In this document: piece by piece, positions 52,747 through 62,339 of the stretch
Position numbering within the stretch: the first letter of the stretch is position 1
Layout: every line of letters begins with the position of its first letter
Source of the DNA: Nostoc parmelioides FACHB-3921
Lineage (GTDB): Bacteria > Cyanobacteriota > Cyanobacteriia > Cyanobacteriales > Nostocaceae
Assembly (NCBI RefSeq): GCF_014696625.1
Contig: NZ_JACJQL010000024.1
Span: 1-64,000 of the forward strand
Length of the DNA: 64,000 bases
Direction of reading: 5' to 3'
Notes under the pieces: generated by a model
Told to the model about the DNA's origin: nothing
Databases searched by the model: none
What the model saw: the letters and a program-made list of their open reading frames with translations, nothing else
Translations under genes and position numbers: made by a program

Positions 52747-53217
52747 TTAGCTGAGTCGGAAAGTACATTCTAAAATTAATTTTTGATTTACTAAAGAGTA
52801 TGGCTGAATTTCCAAGGCACGTTTAAAAGCTTTGATGGCTTTAGCATACTTACCTAGCGCCGCGTAACATAAACCAATACCATGAAGTGCGCCAAAATGT
52901 ACTGGATTGATTTGGATAACCATTTGACAATCAGCCAAAGATTTTTGATATTCCCCCATACTGTAATAGAGAAAAGCCCGGCGATTCCAAGCCTCCGCAA
53001 AATCTGGTTGTTCTTGGATTAATTGTGTGAGCATTACTTCAGCTTCAGTAATTTCCCCAGCATCCAGTAATTTTTGACTCTGATCAATTTTCTCCAACCC
53101 ATACATTCCCTTTTGTTGAAACCAAATCCGCCAGAGTTTTTTTGTTGCTTGTTCCCGAACTAAAGCATCAGAATGTTTCAAATCTTCAAGTAAAGAGTTG
53201 ATTGATGAAGAATCCAT
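52747..53217 (-). CDS. TPR-repeat protein
   Basis: A 156-residue protein. After an N-terminal helical part (1-50, MDSSSINSLLEDLKHSDAL), about three TPR motifs span 45-150: AEVMLTQLIQEQPDFAEAWN, AFLYYSMGEYQKSLADCQMV and GLCYAALGKYAKAIKAFKRA. TPR proteins mediate protein-protein contacts; no partner is evident. It stands alone and is convergent with trpC. Confidence 0.85.
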   Translation of the reverse strand: MDSSSINSLLEDLKHSDALVREQATKKLWRIWFQQKGMYGLEKIDQSQKLLDAGEITEAEVMLTQLIQEQPDFAEAWNRRAFLYYSMGEYQKSLADCQMVIQINPVHFGALHGIGLCYAALGKYAKAIKAFKRALEIQPYSLVNQKLILECTFRLS

Positions 53218-54303
53218 GAATTTTAGAATGATGTTTATCAGTAATTGTGTCCTTTTATCAAGGTATCAACTTTCGTCGGAAATTGCTTAAGTCAATTTTA
53301 AATTCCTCATAAAAATTCTTCGATGATATTGGCAAATTCAGCAATAAATATGGAATTCTTGGTATTAAGTAATACTATTGAGCCATAGATGGGCAGATGT
53401 ACCCTTAAGTAGGAAGGAATTAGAACATCAAAGTTTTAAAAACAAAAACTGACTATTAGTGATTCACACATTCTCAGTAATAAATGGTTCATAAAAAAAT
53501 TACAAACCGATAGTAATGATGCTGAAACCAAACAGCTTTAACGGGCGATATCGTACTTACATCCCTATTATCCGCAACCAACGGAGTGTACATTCCACAG
53601 GAGAATCATCTTCATACGCTGATCCCATTGCACATCTTTTCGCGTTGATAGTTAACTATCAACCGTCAGCAATCAACGCAGCCTACAAGTGACGATGATT
53701 TTAAACGCGTCATAGCTTACCCTAGTTCCTCTTGAGTATAAAATTAGTGAATAAGCAGACACAACCAATTTATCAAGTTCAGCACATAAAGCATTATTTC
53801 TCACTCACCAAGTCAATTAAGCTGATATATTAAGTAGGAACACACAAATAAACTTAATGATATTAAGTCAATATCAAGATGAGATGAATCATAACTTTTT
53901 TCTCCTACCTGAGCAAAATGATAAATATACGCTGTGGCGTACTTATAATATTTTATATATGTAGCTTATTTATTTAAGTAATTGCTGTGCAGAGGACAAA
54001 TCATGGCACTCAATTTGAGTGCGTAACTGAATCATCATCTTCATCAAGTTTACATATTTTTCATATAAAAAATTTAAAAAATATAGGTATGATATCACGG
54101 GATAAATTTTAAATTCCAATAGTAAAATATAACAGTTAGCCAATAAGTACAGGTAAAAAGTGACCACAACACTGAAGGATCAGAGCTTTTAAGTATACTA
54201 TCTGCTTGCTATGTATATTTATGAAGTATTTTTCATTTACCTGTAACTTGAATAATTATTGATTGCTTCAGTAACAAAATTGGTTGATTGCACTTAAAGA
54301 ATA
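53218..54303. other. 1.1-kb intergenic region
   Basis: Holds a 58-codon ORF at 53516-53692 whose 3' part contains a perfect 20-base palindrome (GTTGATAGTTAACTATCAAC, 53644-53663). The rest is AT-rich, with no tRNA, terminator or tandem repeat that I could recognise. It should include the promoters of the TPR and DUF2294 genes. A minus-strand frame at 53970-54167 is hydrophobic and AT-rich and is not called. Confidence 0.45.
53516..53692 (+). CDS. Possible 58-residue ORF
   Basis: ATG to TGA, 58 codons: MMLKPNSFNGRYRTYIPIIR, then NQRSVHSTGESSSYADPIAH and LFALIVNYQPSAINAAYK. The first 45 residues look like a real protein rich in Arg, Tyr and Ser. A 20-base palindrome encodes LIVNYQ, as if a repeat had been inserted in the 3' end. 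No clear ribosome binding site. Confidence 0.35.
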   Translation: MMLKPNSFNGRYRTYIPIIRNQRSVHSTGESSSYADPIAHLFALIVNYQPSAINAAYK

Positions 54304-54708
54304 ATGGGAAACCCAACTATTGGACAATTAGAAAGAGAGATTTCACAACGTGTCAGTTCTCTGTATAGCGAGAAGCTGGGGCAAAGACCCAAGCAAATCA
54401 TTTGTCACTTCTTTGATTCTGAATTGGTTATTTCTTTAGAAAATTCAGTTACCCAAACTGAGCGTACACTGTTGGATGAAGGTCATGAAACTTTAGTCGA
54501 ACAAATAAGACTATTGCTAGATAAAATAATTAAAACAGAAATACAAATTCTCATCGAGAAAGTGATTGGCAAGCCTATTCTTGATGTGATGAGCAATACA
54601 AATTTAGCCACAGGTCGTACAGGCATTATCGTGATTTTAGACGAGTTACCCGCAGTACGCAATCCAGAATCTATTCCGAAAGCAAATTGGAAGAATGCAG
54701 CCGAGTAA
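54304..54708 (+). CDS. DUF2294 family protein
   Basis: A 134-residue protein with the DUF2294 pattern: TIGQLEREISQRVSSLYSEK (5-24), then GQRPKQIICHFFDSELVISL, and a C-terminal VIGKPILDVMSNTNLATGRT. The function is unknown; the family is associated with stress genes in several bacteria. Its 3' end overlaps the response-regulator gene on the other strand by 38 bp. Confidence 0.85.
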   Translation: MGNPTIGQLEREISQRVSSLYSEKLGQRPKQIICHFFDSELVISLENSVTQTERTLLDEGHETLVEQIRLLLDKIIKTEIQILIEKVIGKPILDVMSNTNLATGRTGIIVILDELPAVRNPESIPKANWKNAAE

Positions 54709-55072
54709 CATAATGAGTAATCAAAGTATTTAACTGAACAAAATTATATGGTTTGGTAACGTAGTCATCAGCACCTGTAAGAAAAAGGTGGTCTTGATTC
54801 TGCACCAAAATAAAAGGTATAACAGCAATAATGGGAATGTTTGCTGTTTTTGAATCTTGTTTGAGGTGATTAATTACTTGGCTACCACTTAAATCCGACA
54901 ATATCATATCTAGTATGATGAGATCCGGTTTTTGAGTTTGTGCCAAAATAATTGCGCTAACTCCTTGCTTGGCACAAATACAATCATAATTTAAAGTTTT
55001 TAGGTGGGAATTTAACAGTTCCAAATTATGCAGATTTTCTTCTACAATTAAAATCAATGACCGTCTATCCAT
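54671..55072 (-). CDS. Single-domain response regulator (CheY-like), atypical
   Basis: A 133-residue receiver domain and nothing else. The acidic pair is replaced by EE in ILIVEENLHNL; the phosphoacceptor Asp54 is in LIILDMILSDLSG, and Lys106 in VTKPYN is kept. The usual Thr/Ser after strand 4 is absent: the region reads IIAVIPFILV. Without that residue phospho-signalling may be altered, so the protein may be constitutively active or a binding platform. It is convergent and overlapping with the DUF2294 gene. No kinase is adjacent. Confidence 0.82.
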   Translation of the reverse strand: MDRRSLILIVEENLHNLELLNSHLKTLNYDCICAKQGVSAIILAQTQKPDLIILDMILSDLSGSQVINHLKQDSKTANIPIIAVIPFILVQNQDHLFLTGADDYVTKPYNFVQLNTLITHYVTRLHSSNLLSE

Positions 55073-55640
55073 AAAAAATAGTCACCCTTCATGCAAGGCT
55101 ATACACCCAAAATTCACTACTCGGTTGAGTGTTATAAATCACTCCCAATAGTGGTCATATTCTTTAGTAAGTGATTTGATGGATGTACGAGGCTGACTTC
55201 ATGCGGCTGAGTGCGGCTTGATATGACTGGCTCGTATGTTCTCGACTAGGTTGAATATATTACGCTGGTGTTGAGGGTAAACGGTAACAAGCTAGTAAGT
55301 ACATCAATGTAATATCTTGATTCTAAATTCCTTCCCGGTCAATGGTAGTTGCAACTTTCCTATGTATTAATTTATTCATTAGTACAGAGTAGCTGCTTTA
55401 ATACTATATTTTTGGATATGCTAAACCTGTAGTGCAACAGCTGTCAAGTTTTCGGCGATCGCTATTCAGGAGAGCTAATATTAATAGTATGAATTGCCAA
55501 TATTTCATCACTTCTACGACAACCCGTCTCTTGACACAGGTATTTAATTAGAATTATTCTCATTCTTAGTAGATTTGATATCTGTTACCACTATATTTTT
55601 ATTAAGTCAAGTATTTATTATCAGCAGTCCAGATTAATCC
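55073..55640. other. Upstream region of the iron/heme uptake operon
   Basis: 568 bp with no ORF. At about 55548-55568, TTAGAATTATTCTCATTCT is AT-rich and Fur-box-like but not strong. I looked for a cobalamin riboswitch (B12 box) and found none. A GGCGATCGCTATTC HIP1 site lies at about 55454. Confidence 0.4.
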
Positions 55641-56678
55641 ATGAAACTAAAGCAGCGACAGCAAAAAATGTTCAAGAATGTTAGCGCTGCTTCTAGAAAC
55701 GAAGCGCGGGTATTTTTAGCTACCTTATTTTTAGTTGTTGTTCTCGTTTTGGCAATAGGCGCTTCTTTATCTTTTGGTGCTGTCCCCATGACACCAGAAC
55801 AATTGTGGCTAGCGATTTGGCGACAGGGAGAGCAAATTTATCAAACCATTCTGTGGGACTTGCGCCTACCAAGAACCATAGCAGCGATTTTGGTGGGTGC
55901 AGCTTTAGGAATGTCAGGTTCCCTACTCCAGGGAATGTTACGCAACGGACTAGCCGACCCCTTTTTACTGGGGATTTCTGCGGGTGCTGGTTTGGTAGCG
56001 ATCGCCATGTTTAGTTTAGGGGTATTCTTAGCTTGGGTTCCCTTGGCGGCCTGGGTCGGGGGAGTACTGACGACAGTGATTGTCTATTTTTTAGCCAGAA
56101 CTGGAGATGGTATTTCTGTAGAAAGGCTGATTTTGGGTGGTGTGGCAGTAAGCGCCATGTTTGGGGCGATACAGTCTGTTTTGCTGCTATTAACAGAAGA
56201 TGGCAGGATACAGTCCGCCTTAAATTGGCTGATTGGCAGTTTAAATGGCCGGGGATGGGCAGAAGTGACTACGGCTGGTGCTTATATTAGTGTGGCATTA
56301 GTCTTGGGATGTTTATTAGCGCGATCTGTCAACTTATTGAACCTGGGGGATGAACTAGCCGTCAGTTTAGGGGTTTCCTTGGGGCGATCGCGCATTTTCA
56401 TCGGCGGAGTTGCTACACTATTAGCCGCAGGTGCCGTCAGTATTGGCGGTTTGATTGGTTTTGTTGGTTTAATTGTCCCCCACGGTATCCGCTTACTAGT
56501 AGGCACAGATTATCGCGCCGTCTTACCACTCAGCGCCTTGGGAGGTGCATTAGTCATGACCATTGCAGACTTACTTTCCCGCCTGGGTGCAGTAGAACTC
56601 CCAGTTGGTTCCGTCACCGCGTTGCTAGGTTCACCGTTATTTATTTGGTTACTTTATCGGCGTAAAAGCGGAATTTGA
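55641..56678 (+). CDS. FecCD-type ABC transporter permease
   Basis: A 345-residue inner-membrane permease of the BtuC/FecCD/HmuU family, with about nine to ten hydrophobic helices. Signatures: LRLPRTIAAILVGAALGMSG (near 72-91), GMLRNGLADPFLLGISAGAG and the cytoplasmic coupling loop with GLIGFVGLIVPHGIRLLVG near 255-275. It pairs with the ATPase 86 bp downstream and with the TonB receptor and lipoprotein at 57867-61399. The substrate class is iron-siderophore, heme or cobalamin. Confidence 0.92.
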   Translation: MKLKQRQQKMFKNVSAASRNEARVFLATLFLVVVLVLAIGASLSFGAVPMTPEQLWLAIWRQGEQIYQTILWDLRLPRTIAAILVGAALGMSGSLLQGMLRNGLADPFLLGISAGAGLVAIAMFSLGVFLAWVPLAAWVGGVLTTVIVYFLARTGDGISVERLILGGVAVSAMFGAIQSVLLLLTEDGRIQSALNWLIGSLNGRGWAEVTTAGAYISVALVLGCLLARSVNLLNLGDELAVSLGVSLGRSRIFIGGVATLLAAGAVSIGGLIGFVGLIVPHGIRLLVGTDYRAVLPLSALGGALVMTIADLLSRLGAVELPVGSVTALLGSPLFIWLLYRRKSGI

Positions 56679-56732
56679 ACTTCTAGAAATTACGAATGAA
56701 AATGAAAATCAAGGGTTTAGGGAAAGCTTTCC

Positions 56733-56760
56733 GAATTTTGAATTTTGAATCTTGAATTGT
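56733..56760. repeat. TTTTGAA heptamer short tandem repeat
   Basis: AATTTTGAATTTTGAATCTTGAA, three imperfect copies of the TTTTGAA heptamer, just ahead of the ABC ATPase gene; same family as the arrays near 3908, 4387 and 9845. Confidence 0.65.
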
Positions 56761-56764
56761 TAAT

Positions 56765-57544
56765 ATGCCTCTAGAAACGCAAAACTTAACGGGTGGATAT
56801 ACAGCGAAAACTGTAGTTAAAAACATCTCCTTAGTAATTGAAAAAGGTGAATGGTTGAGTTTAGTAGGTGCGAATGGTTCTGGTAAATCTACCCTACTAA
56901 AACTCATGAGTCGTTTATTAGTTCCCCAAACAGGAATTGTATTATTAGATGGGAAAGCAATTCATACTCAACCCGCCAATATTGTCGCTCAAAAACTAGC
57001 CTTATTACCCCAACAGCAAGCAATTCCCCCAGGTTTAACAGTCAGGCAATTGGTATCATTAGGGCGTACTCCACACCAACCTTGGTGGCAATGGGAATTA
57101 AATGTAGAAGATAGAGAAAAAATTGCTGAGGCTTTACATTTAACTCAGATGGAAAGCTATCAGGAGCGTTTAGTAGAGCAACTTTCTGGTGGTGAAAGAC
57201 AAAGAGCTTTTTTAGCACTGGCTTTAGCCCAAGACCCGCAAATTTTGTTATTAGATGAACCCACAACTTATTTAGATATTCGCTATCAATTAGAACTATT
57301 AGAACTATTGAAAAATTTGAATCAAAAGCCAGGTATTACGATTTTAACCGTTTTACATGAAATCAACTTAGCTGCTAGATATAGTTCTCGGATTGCTCTA
57401 CTTTATCAAGGTAATATTTTTGCTTTAGGAGAACCAGAAATTGTTCTCACCCCAGAAAATTTAGCTGAAGTGTTAGGCGTAGAAGTTGCCATCTTAAATA
57501 CTCCTGTAGGATTGCAAATTTGTCCCTTAGCTCCAATTCAATAA
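56765..57544 (+). CDS. ABC transporter ATP-binding protein (FecE/HmuV type)
   Basis: A 259-residue ATPase. Walker A GANGSGKST is at residues 35-43, the ABC signature LSGGERQR near 139-146 and Walker B LLLDEPT near 159-165. Its length and the C-terminal LHEINLAARYSSRIALLYQG fit FecE/HmuV/BtuD proteins. It is the energy subunit of the permease just upstream. A 322-bp gap with a Fur box separates it from the receptor gene. Confidence 0.92.
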   Translation: MPLETQNLTGGYTAKTVVKNISLVIEKGEWLSLVGANGSGKSTLLKLMSRLLVPQTGIVLLDGKAIHTQPANIVAQKLALLPQQQAIPPGLTVRQLVSLGRTPHQPWWQWELNVEDREKIAEALHLTQMESYQERLVEQLSGGERQRAFLALALAQDPQILLLDEPTTYLDIRYQLELLELLKNLNQKPGITILTVLHEINLAARYSSRIALLYQGNIFALGEPEIVLTPENLAEVLGVEVAILNTPVGLQICPLAPIQ

Positions 57545-57600
57545 AAATTTCGTCGGTAATATATACATACGTAAGTAAATATAAATGATATCTATACGGT

Positions 57601-57619
57601 AAGTATGATAATCATTATC
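57601..57619 (+). promoter_or_regulatory. Fur box upstream of the TonB receptor gene
   Basis: AAGTATGATAATCATTATC matches the Fur consensus GATAATGATAATCATTATC at 16 of 19 positions (I aligned them by hand) and contains the perfect palindrome TGATAAT-C-ATTATCA. It lies 248 bp before the ATG. It suggests repression by FurA when iron is plentiful. Confidence 0.7.
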
Positions 57620-57866
57620 AAAAAAATGGTATACTAAACATTGATAATAAATAAGCATCTACCTAAAGTAATGATCAAGATAAAACCTGCATCGCAGAGA
57701 TATTAAAAACCACCAAAAATTGGATTTTTCACAGAATCTCATACCAATAATATTTACCCAATTCATAAATAGATGAAGGTAAATATTATAACTTCATTTT
57801 GCCATTAATCATGATATTAATGGCGTGATTTTCGTGCGTCTTAATTTTTTTTGCTGAGGAGAGTTC

Positions 57867-60500
57867 ATGAAATATTATTTGTTCACAGCAGTTTTGGCAG
57901 TGACAATTCCTATAGCTGCACTGGGAAATGAAATACCAGTCAATAATACTCCAGTTAATCAGGCAGAAAATGCCAAGTTAACTGAAATCAAAGCCATTAA
58001 TATTGAGGAAGTTGACAAAGGAATCAGCATCATCATAGAAACAGCTAGTGGAGAAATTCCTGAAGGGGAAATTATTGAAAATAGCACCGATGTAGTTATT
58101 AAATTAAGCAATGTCAAACTGAATCTTCCTGACGGTAATAACTTCATTAAAGATAAACCTATTCCAGGAATCAATTCTCTCACCGTCACTCAACAATCTG
58201 CAACAGAAGTAGAAATCAAAATCGTTGGAGATGGAACATTACCAAACGTTGAACAACGAGAAAGTCAACAAGGACTGGCGTTGAGTGTCATTCCCACACC
58301 CAAAGTAGTAGCGGATGAAAATACCATAGAACTCAACGTCGTGGGAAACCGTGACGCAAATGAAACAGCACCAGCTAACGTCACCATTATCGATAGGGAA
58401 CAAATAGAAAAACAACAAGCGCGAGATGTTAGAGACTTATTGCGTTATGAACCAGGGATTTCCGTACCCTACGACAGTCGCGGTGGTTTACAAGGAATCA
58501 ACGTGCGAGGGTTGAGTGGAAATCGCGTCAATCTGCAAGTAGATGGTATTCGTCTACCTTATGAATATAGCTATGGTGCTACTCGTCTGGGTAGAGACTT
58601 TGTAGATATTGAAACCTTAAACGCTTTAGAAATTTTCCGAGGAAATAATTCCGCAGTATTAGGAAGTGACGCGTTAGGTGGAACAGTTAATTTTGCAACC
58701 GCTAGAACTGGAAGTCTCTTAGAGAGTATTGGTAAAGACTCTTATACAAGTGTTCGCGCACAATATAGTAGTAAAGATAGCGGTTTTGTCGGGACATTTG
58801 TCCAAGCAAATCGGTTGGATAATATCGATACCCTATTTATCTATACCCGACGTGATAGTGGGTCATTAGAAGTAGCTGGAGGAAACAGCATTTATCAAGA
58901 TGACCAAGATAGAACCCGCAATAACTTTCTAGGAAAATTAACTTATAACTTTAATCAGGAAAGTTTTCTGGAATTGACTGGAGAATATTTCAACAACATT
59001 ACTGATAGTCGATTCTCCACCGCCAACTTACCGGGAATGATTTTTGAAGCTTCAACTCAAGATTTACAAGAAGAAGTCACAACAACTCGCAGCAGATTTA
59101 GTTTAGGATATCAATACGATAATCCCAACAGCAAATCATGGTTGCAATTTGCCCGTGCGAATCTTTATTACCAAAATGCAATTACCGAAGAAGATAGTAA
59201 CAGGAGTGTCCGCAGTGCTGGAACTATCAGAACAGAAGCAGCAGATAAAGATTTAACCGACAGAGTTCAAGGGGCAAATGTTCAACTCCGGAGTGATTTT
59301 AATATAGGGGATATCAAAAATAGTCTCACCTCTGGCTTAGAAATTTCCCACAACTACAACGAGCGCAATTACTTTAACTTTATTACTACCACAGGCACAA
59401 GAGTAAATGCAGCCGGATTCCCCCAGAAAGACTTTCCTGATAGCGATACTTTCCGCTTTGGTACTTACTTACAAAATGAAATTTCCTTTGGTGATGGTAA
59501 AGTAAAATTAATCCCTGGCTTGCGCTTTGATGTTTACAACTTAACCACAGCAAATAATCCTGAATTTACACAAAAACAGCAAGGTGTTGATGCGGTAAAC
59601 TACTCCACATCTGCACTTTCTCCCAGCTTAGGAATTGTCTATGAACCATCTCCAGGGTTAACATTATTTAGTAGATATTCCCGTGGGTTTCGTCCCCCAC
59701 TATATAGCGAACTAAATTTTGCTTTTCGCGCTGATATTCCATTACGACCCCATAAAGGCATTTCTAACCCCGACTTACAAGCAGAAACCAGCAACAACTT
59801 TGAACTAGGATTACGTAGCCGTTCTCAACAATTTGATTTTGATATTACTGGCTTCTACAATCGTTATAGAAACTTCATTGAACCATCTGTATTTGTTGGT
59901 TTTGACCCCAATGATTTCGGGACATTTAGAACGGCTGGAAGAGCGATTCCTTTCCAGATTTTTCAGGCGCAGAATATACCAGATGCAGAAATTTTTGGCT
60001 TAGAAATTAAAACAGCTTACCGATTTAGTCAAGAACCTGGTGGTTTTAGCTTAAAAGGCGCTTTAGGTTGGCAAATTGGTAATGATTTAACCAAAGATAT
60101 CCCCTTAACTACGATTAATCCTTTACAAGCCGTCATTGGTTTAGGATATCAGTCTCCAAATGATATATGGGGTGCAGAATTAATCGGTACTTTTGTCGCT
60201 CAAGCTAGAGAACAAGCATTAGTTGATGACCAAACCAGTGTACAGAATGGTGGACAACCAACCAGAAGAATCGATTTTTATGAACCTGATGCTTATACCT
60301 TAGTGGATTTTGTTGGTTACTACAATATCAATCCTAATCTCACATTAACGGCTGGTGTTTATAACATCTTTAATACTGAATATTATCAGTATGCTGATGT
60401 GCGGACAATTAATAGTAATGCTACAGCTTTTGCAGCGCAACGGGGGCGTTATACTCAACCTGGGACAAATTTCGCTATTAGTTTGAATTGGAGATTTTGA
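57867..60500 (+). CDS. TonB-dependent heme/siderophore receptor with AMIN domain
   Basis: An 877-residue outer-membrane receptor. The signal peptide ends near 20 (VTIPIAALGNEIP). An AMIN-like region follows at about 40-145, as in many cyanobacterial receptors, then a TonB-box-like IELNVVG (near 157), the plug (DVRDLLRYEPGISVPYDSRG to LGGTVNF) and a barrel ending in SLNWRF. Within the barrel, the FRPP segment, a His (RPHKGI) and NPDL resemble the FRAP-His-NPNL motifs of heme receptors, so heme is a likely ligand. The ATG follows a GAGGAGAGTTC ribosome binding site. Its stop is 11 bp ahead of the lipoprotein gene. Confidence 0.92.
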   Translation: MKYYLFTAVLAVTIPIAALGNEIPVNNTPVNQAENAKLTEIKAINIEEVDKGISIIIETASGEIPEGEIIENSTDVVIKLSNVKLNLPDGNNFIKDKPIPGINSLTVTQQSATEVEIKIVGDGTLPNVEQRESQQGLALSVIPTPKVVADENTIELNVVGNRDANETAPANVTIIDREQIEKQQARDVRDLLRYEPGISVPYDSRGGLQGINVRGLSGNRVNLQVDGIRLPYEYSYGATRLGRDFVDIETLNALEIFRGNNSAVLGSDALGGTVNFATARTGSLLESIGKDSYTSVRAQYSSKDSGFVGTFVQANRLDNIDTLFIYTRRDSGSLEVAGGNSIYQDDQDRTRNNFLGKLTYNFNQESFLELTGEYFNNITDSRFSTANLPGMIFEASTQDLQEEVTTTRSRFSLGYQYDNPNSKSWLQFARANLYYQNAITEEDSNRSVRSAGTIRTEAADKDLTDRVQGANVQLRSDFNIGDIKNSLTSGLEISHNYNERNYFNFITTTGTRVNAAGFPQKDFPDSDTFRFGTYLQNEISFGDGKVKLIPGLRFDVYNLTTANNPEFTQKQQGVDAVNYSTSALSPSLGIVYEPSPGLTLFSRYSRGFRPPLYSELNFAFRADIPLRPHKGISNPDLQAETSNNFELGLRSRSQQFDFDITGFYNRYRNFIEPSVFVGFDPNDFGTFRTAGRAIPFQIFQAQNIPDAEIFGLEIKTAYRFSQEPGGFSLKGALGWQIGNDLTKDIPLTTINPLQAVIGLGYQSPNDIWGAELIGTFVAQAREQALVDDQTSVQNGGQPTRRIDFYEPDAYTLVDFVGYYNINPNLTLTAGVYNIFNTEYYQYADVRTINSNATAFAAQRGRYTQPGTNFAISLNWRF

Positions 60501-60511
60501 AGAGGTTAGTT

Positions 60512-61399
60512 ATGAATAAACATCTGATATTATGGGCGATGTCTTTTTTGGTGATTGTTAATTTATGGGGTTGTACAAATAATCAAAATAATTCTACAGC
60601 TACAGATACAAAACAGGCTGCATCGCAACCAATCATATTAGCAAACAGGGTAGTAGCATTGACACCGTTAGGTGCAGATTTAATTTACAACTTGGATAAA
60701 AGCAAACTATTGGCTGTTCCGGCTGGCAGATATACCGATGTAGTGGCTAAAGCTAAATTTGCTGAATTACCGAGAATTGGCGGGAGGGGTAACATTAACT
60801 TAGAAAAAATTGTGGCTTTAAAACCAGATTTAGTCATTGGTTCAGAAACATTTCAAGGTCAGATTTTAAATAAACTCCAGGAATTAGGAATTAACACAGT
60901 TTCTCATGAAACGAGGAGTTGGGATGATTTGAAAAGTTTGACAGAAGATTTAGCTGGACGTATCGGCGCTGACCCGAAACCAATTTTAGATAAATACCAA
61001 TCCTTCATAGCTCAAATTCCCGAAAATGGTAAATCTGTTTTAGTATTAGTTAGTACTCAGCCAACCTTATCCCCTAATAAAAATAGTTGGTCTGGTGATT
61101 TACTAGAGAAATTTGAATACAAAAATGTCACAGGAGATTTACAAGCTAATACCAGATTTCAAGGCTATTTAACTCTCTCACAAGAGCAAATACTAGCTAC
61201 TAATCCAGAGAAAATATTTATCATGGAATCTGATAATGTGAATCCAGATGATTTTAAAAAACTACCTTTTTGGAATCAACTAAAAGCAACACAAAATAAC
61301 CAAGTCTACATTTTCCATCATGATGGTTTAATTAGTCCTACTAGCGTAAATACAGTGGAAGAAGTGACTAATAAGTTACGCCAGACAGCATCAAATTAG
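60512..61399 (+). CDS. Periplasmic substrate-binding lipoprotein (FecB/HmuT type)
   Basis: A 295-residue lipoprotein. From the ATG at 60512 the N-terminus MNKHLILWAMSFLVIVNLWGC has a lipobox LWGC, so mature Cys21 is acylated. The frame opens at 60488, inside the receptor gene, and I reject that start. The body has VVALTPLGADLIYNLD, LPRIGGRGNINLEKIVALKP, SHETRSWDD and TLSQEQILATNPEKIFIMES, as in TroA-like binding proteins for heme, ferric siderophores or B12. It ends the uptake unit: permease, ATPase, receptor, binding protein. Confidence 0.9.
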   Translation: MNKHLILWAMSFLVIVNLWGCTNNQNNSTATDTKQAASQPIILANRVVALTPLGADLIYNLDKSKLLAVPAGRYTDVVAKAKFAELPRIGGRGNINLEKIVALKPDLVIGSETFQGQILNKLQELGINTVSHETRSWDDLKSLTEDLAGRIGADPKPILDKYQSFIAQIPENGKSVLVLVSTQPTLSPNKNSWSGDLLEKFEYKNVTGDLQANTRFQGYLTLSQEQILATNPEKIFIMESDNVNPDDFKKLPFWNQLKATQNNQVYIFHHDGLISPTSVNTVEEVTNKLRQTASN

Positions 61400-61895
61400 G
61401 GACTTGTACCATAGCAATGATCTGTTTTTTACAATTATCAATCAGATCTCATGAAGTGTTAATTTATCCATGAGATGGGGTTTGTGAGTAGGGACGTTGC
61501 ATACAACGTCTCTACATCATTAATTTGGCCCAACTTCATAGAGAATTGGTATTAATTGAAACATCCAGCTAAGATAAAGCCCTCGTAAAACAAGGCTGAC
61601 AAGTCTGTCAACCGTCAACAGCTATATTTAAATATCTTTCTCTAGAAAGATAGTCAATATTTCTGTTTTATAGTTACGTATTTTTGGATTCTTTTTTTAA
61701 GAAAAGTCTTTTGAGAAAATCCATTTATTAAACAATTAATGGTAAGAAGCAGGAATATAAATATGTCTGTATTCCGTTAGCAGAAAGCTTTTATATCTAT
61801 CTTCTGGATTTTGTATTTATCTCATTTGGGAGAAACAATTGTAAAGCAGACTTAGTAATCTTAATACAGATGCAAGTTAATTTTTTGAGGTAACT
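61400..61895. other. Intergenic region with REP-like hairpin
   Basis: A GACGTTG-CATA-CAACGTC hairpin with TCTACA lies at about 61491-61512. The region has GTCAACCGTCAACAG repeats at about 61607-61622, and otherwise no ORF. The last 150 bp should contain the promoter of the GlsB-type gene. Confidence 0.45.
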
Positions 61896-62168
61896 ATGAA
61901 TATTATTGCATGGGTAGTATTAGGTTTATTAGCTGGTGCGATCGCCAAAGCCATTTATCCAGGTACACAAGGCGGTGGTATCCTGTCCACAATGATTTTA
62001 GGTATCATCGGTGCTTTTATTGGCGGCAGTTTATATAGCCTATTCGCAACGGGAACTTTACAGTTGACAGCTACTAGTCTGAGTCTTCCTGGTCTGTTAA
62101 TTGCTGTCCTTGGTGCGATGGTTGCTATTTATTTGTGGGGACTACTCAGCAGAAGCAGAAGTGTATAG
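61896..62168 (+). CDS. GlsB/YeaQ/YmgE family membrane protein
   Basis: A 90-residue membrane protein with three helices (about 4-22, 31-50, 63-84). The motif AWVVLGLLAGAIAKAIYPG and then GGGILSTMILGIIGAFIGG is typical of the family (annotated as transglycosylase-associated or stress-response). Function is unknown. An AGGTAAC ribosome binding site precedes the ATG. It lies just ahead of the manganese catalase gene, suggesting a stress cluster. Confidence 0.9.
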   Translation: MNIIAWVVLGLLAGAIAKAIYPGTQGGGILSTMILGIIGAFIGGSLYSLFATGTLQLTATSLSLPGLLIAVLGAMVAIYLWGLLSRSRSV

Positions 62169-62339
62169 CTTTAACAGGCGAAAGGCGAACTCAAGATCTA
62201 CTTAAATATTAAGTTTCTGGTTTGACTGACTCCGAATAGTTAAATACTTTTGCCTTCCTATAGCAGTTTAAATAGATTGGCTAGCAACTGAATGTTTGGT
62301 TAGTCTTCTCTTTGTTGAAAATAATCACAGGGGCAATTC

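Noticed and set aside
53970..54167. 65-residue hydrophobic minus-strand frame
   Set aside because: Highly AT-rich; hydrophobic codons come from base composition; no start site features.
55073..55640. Cobalamin riboswitch ahead of the permease gene
   Set aside because: No B12-box-like element or fitting stem structure was found in the 568 bp.
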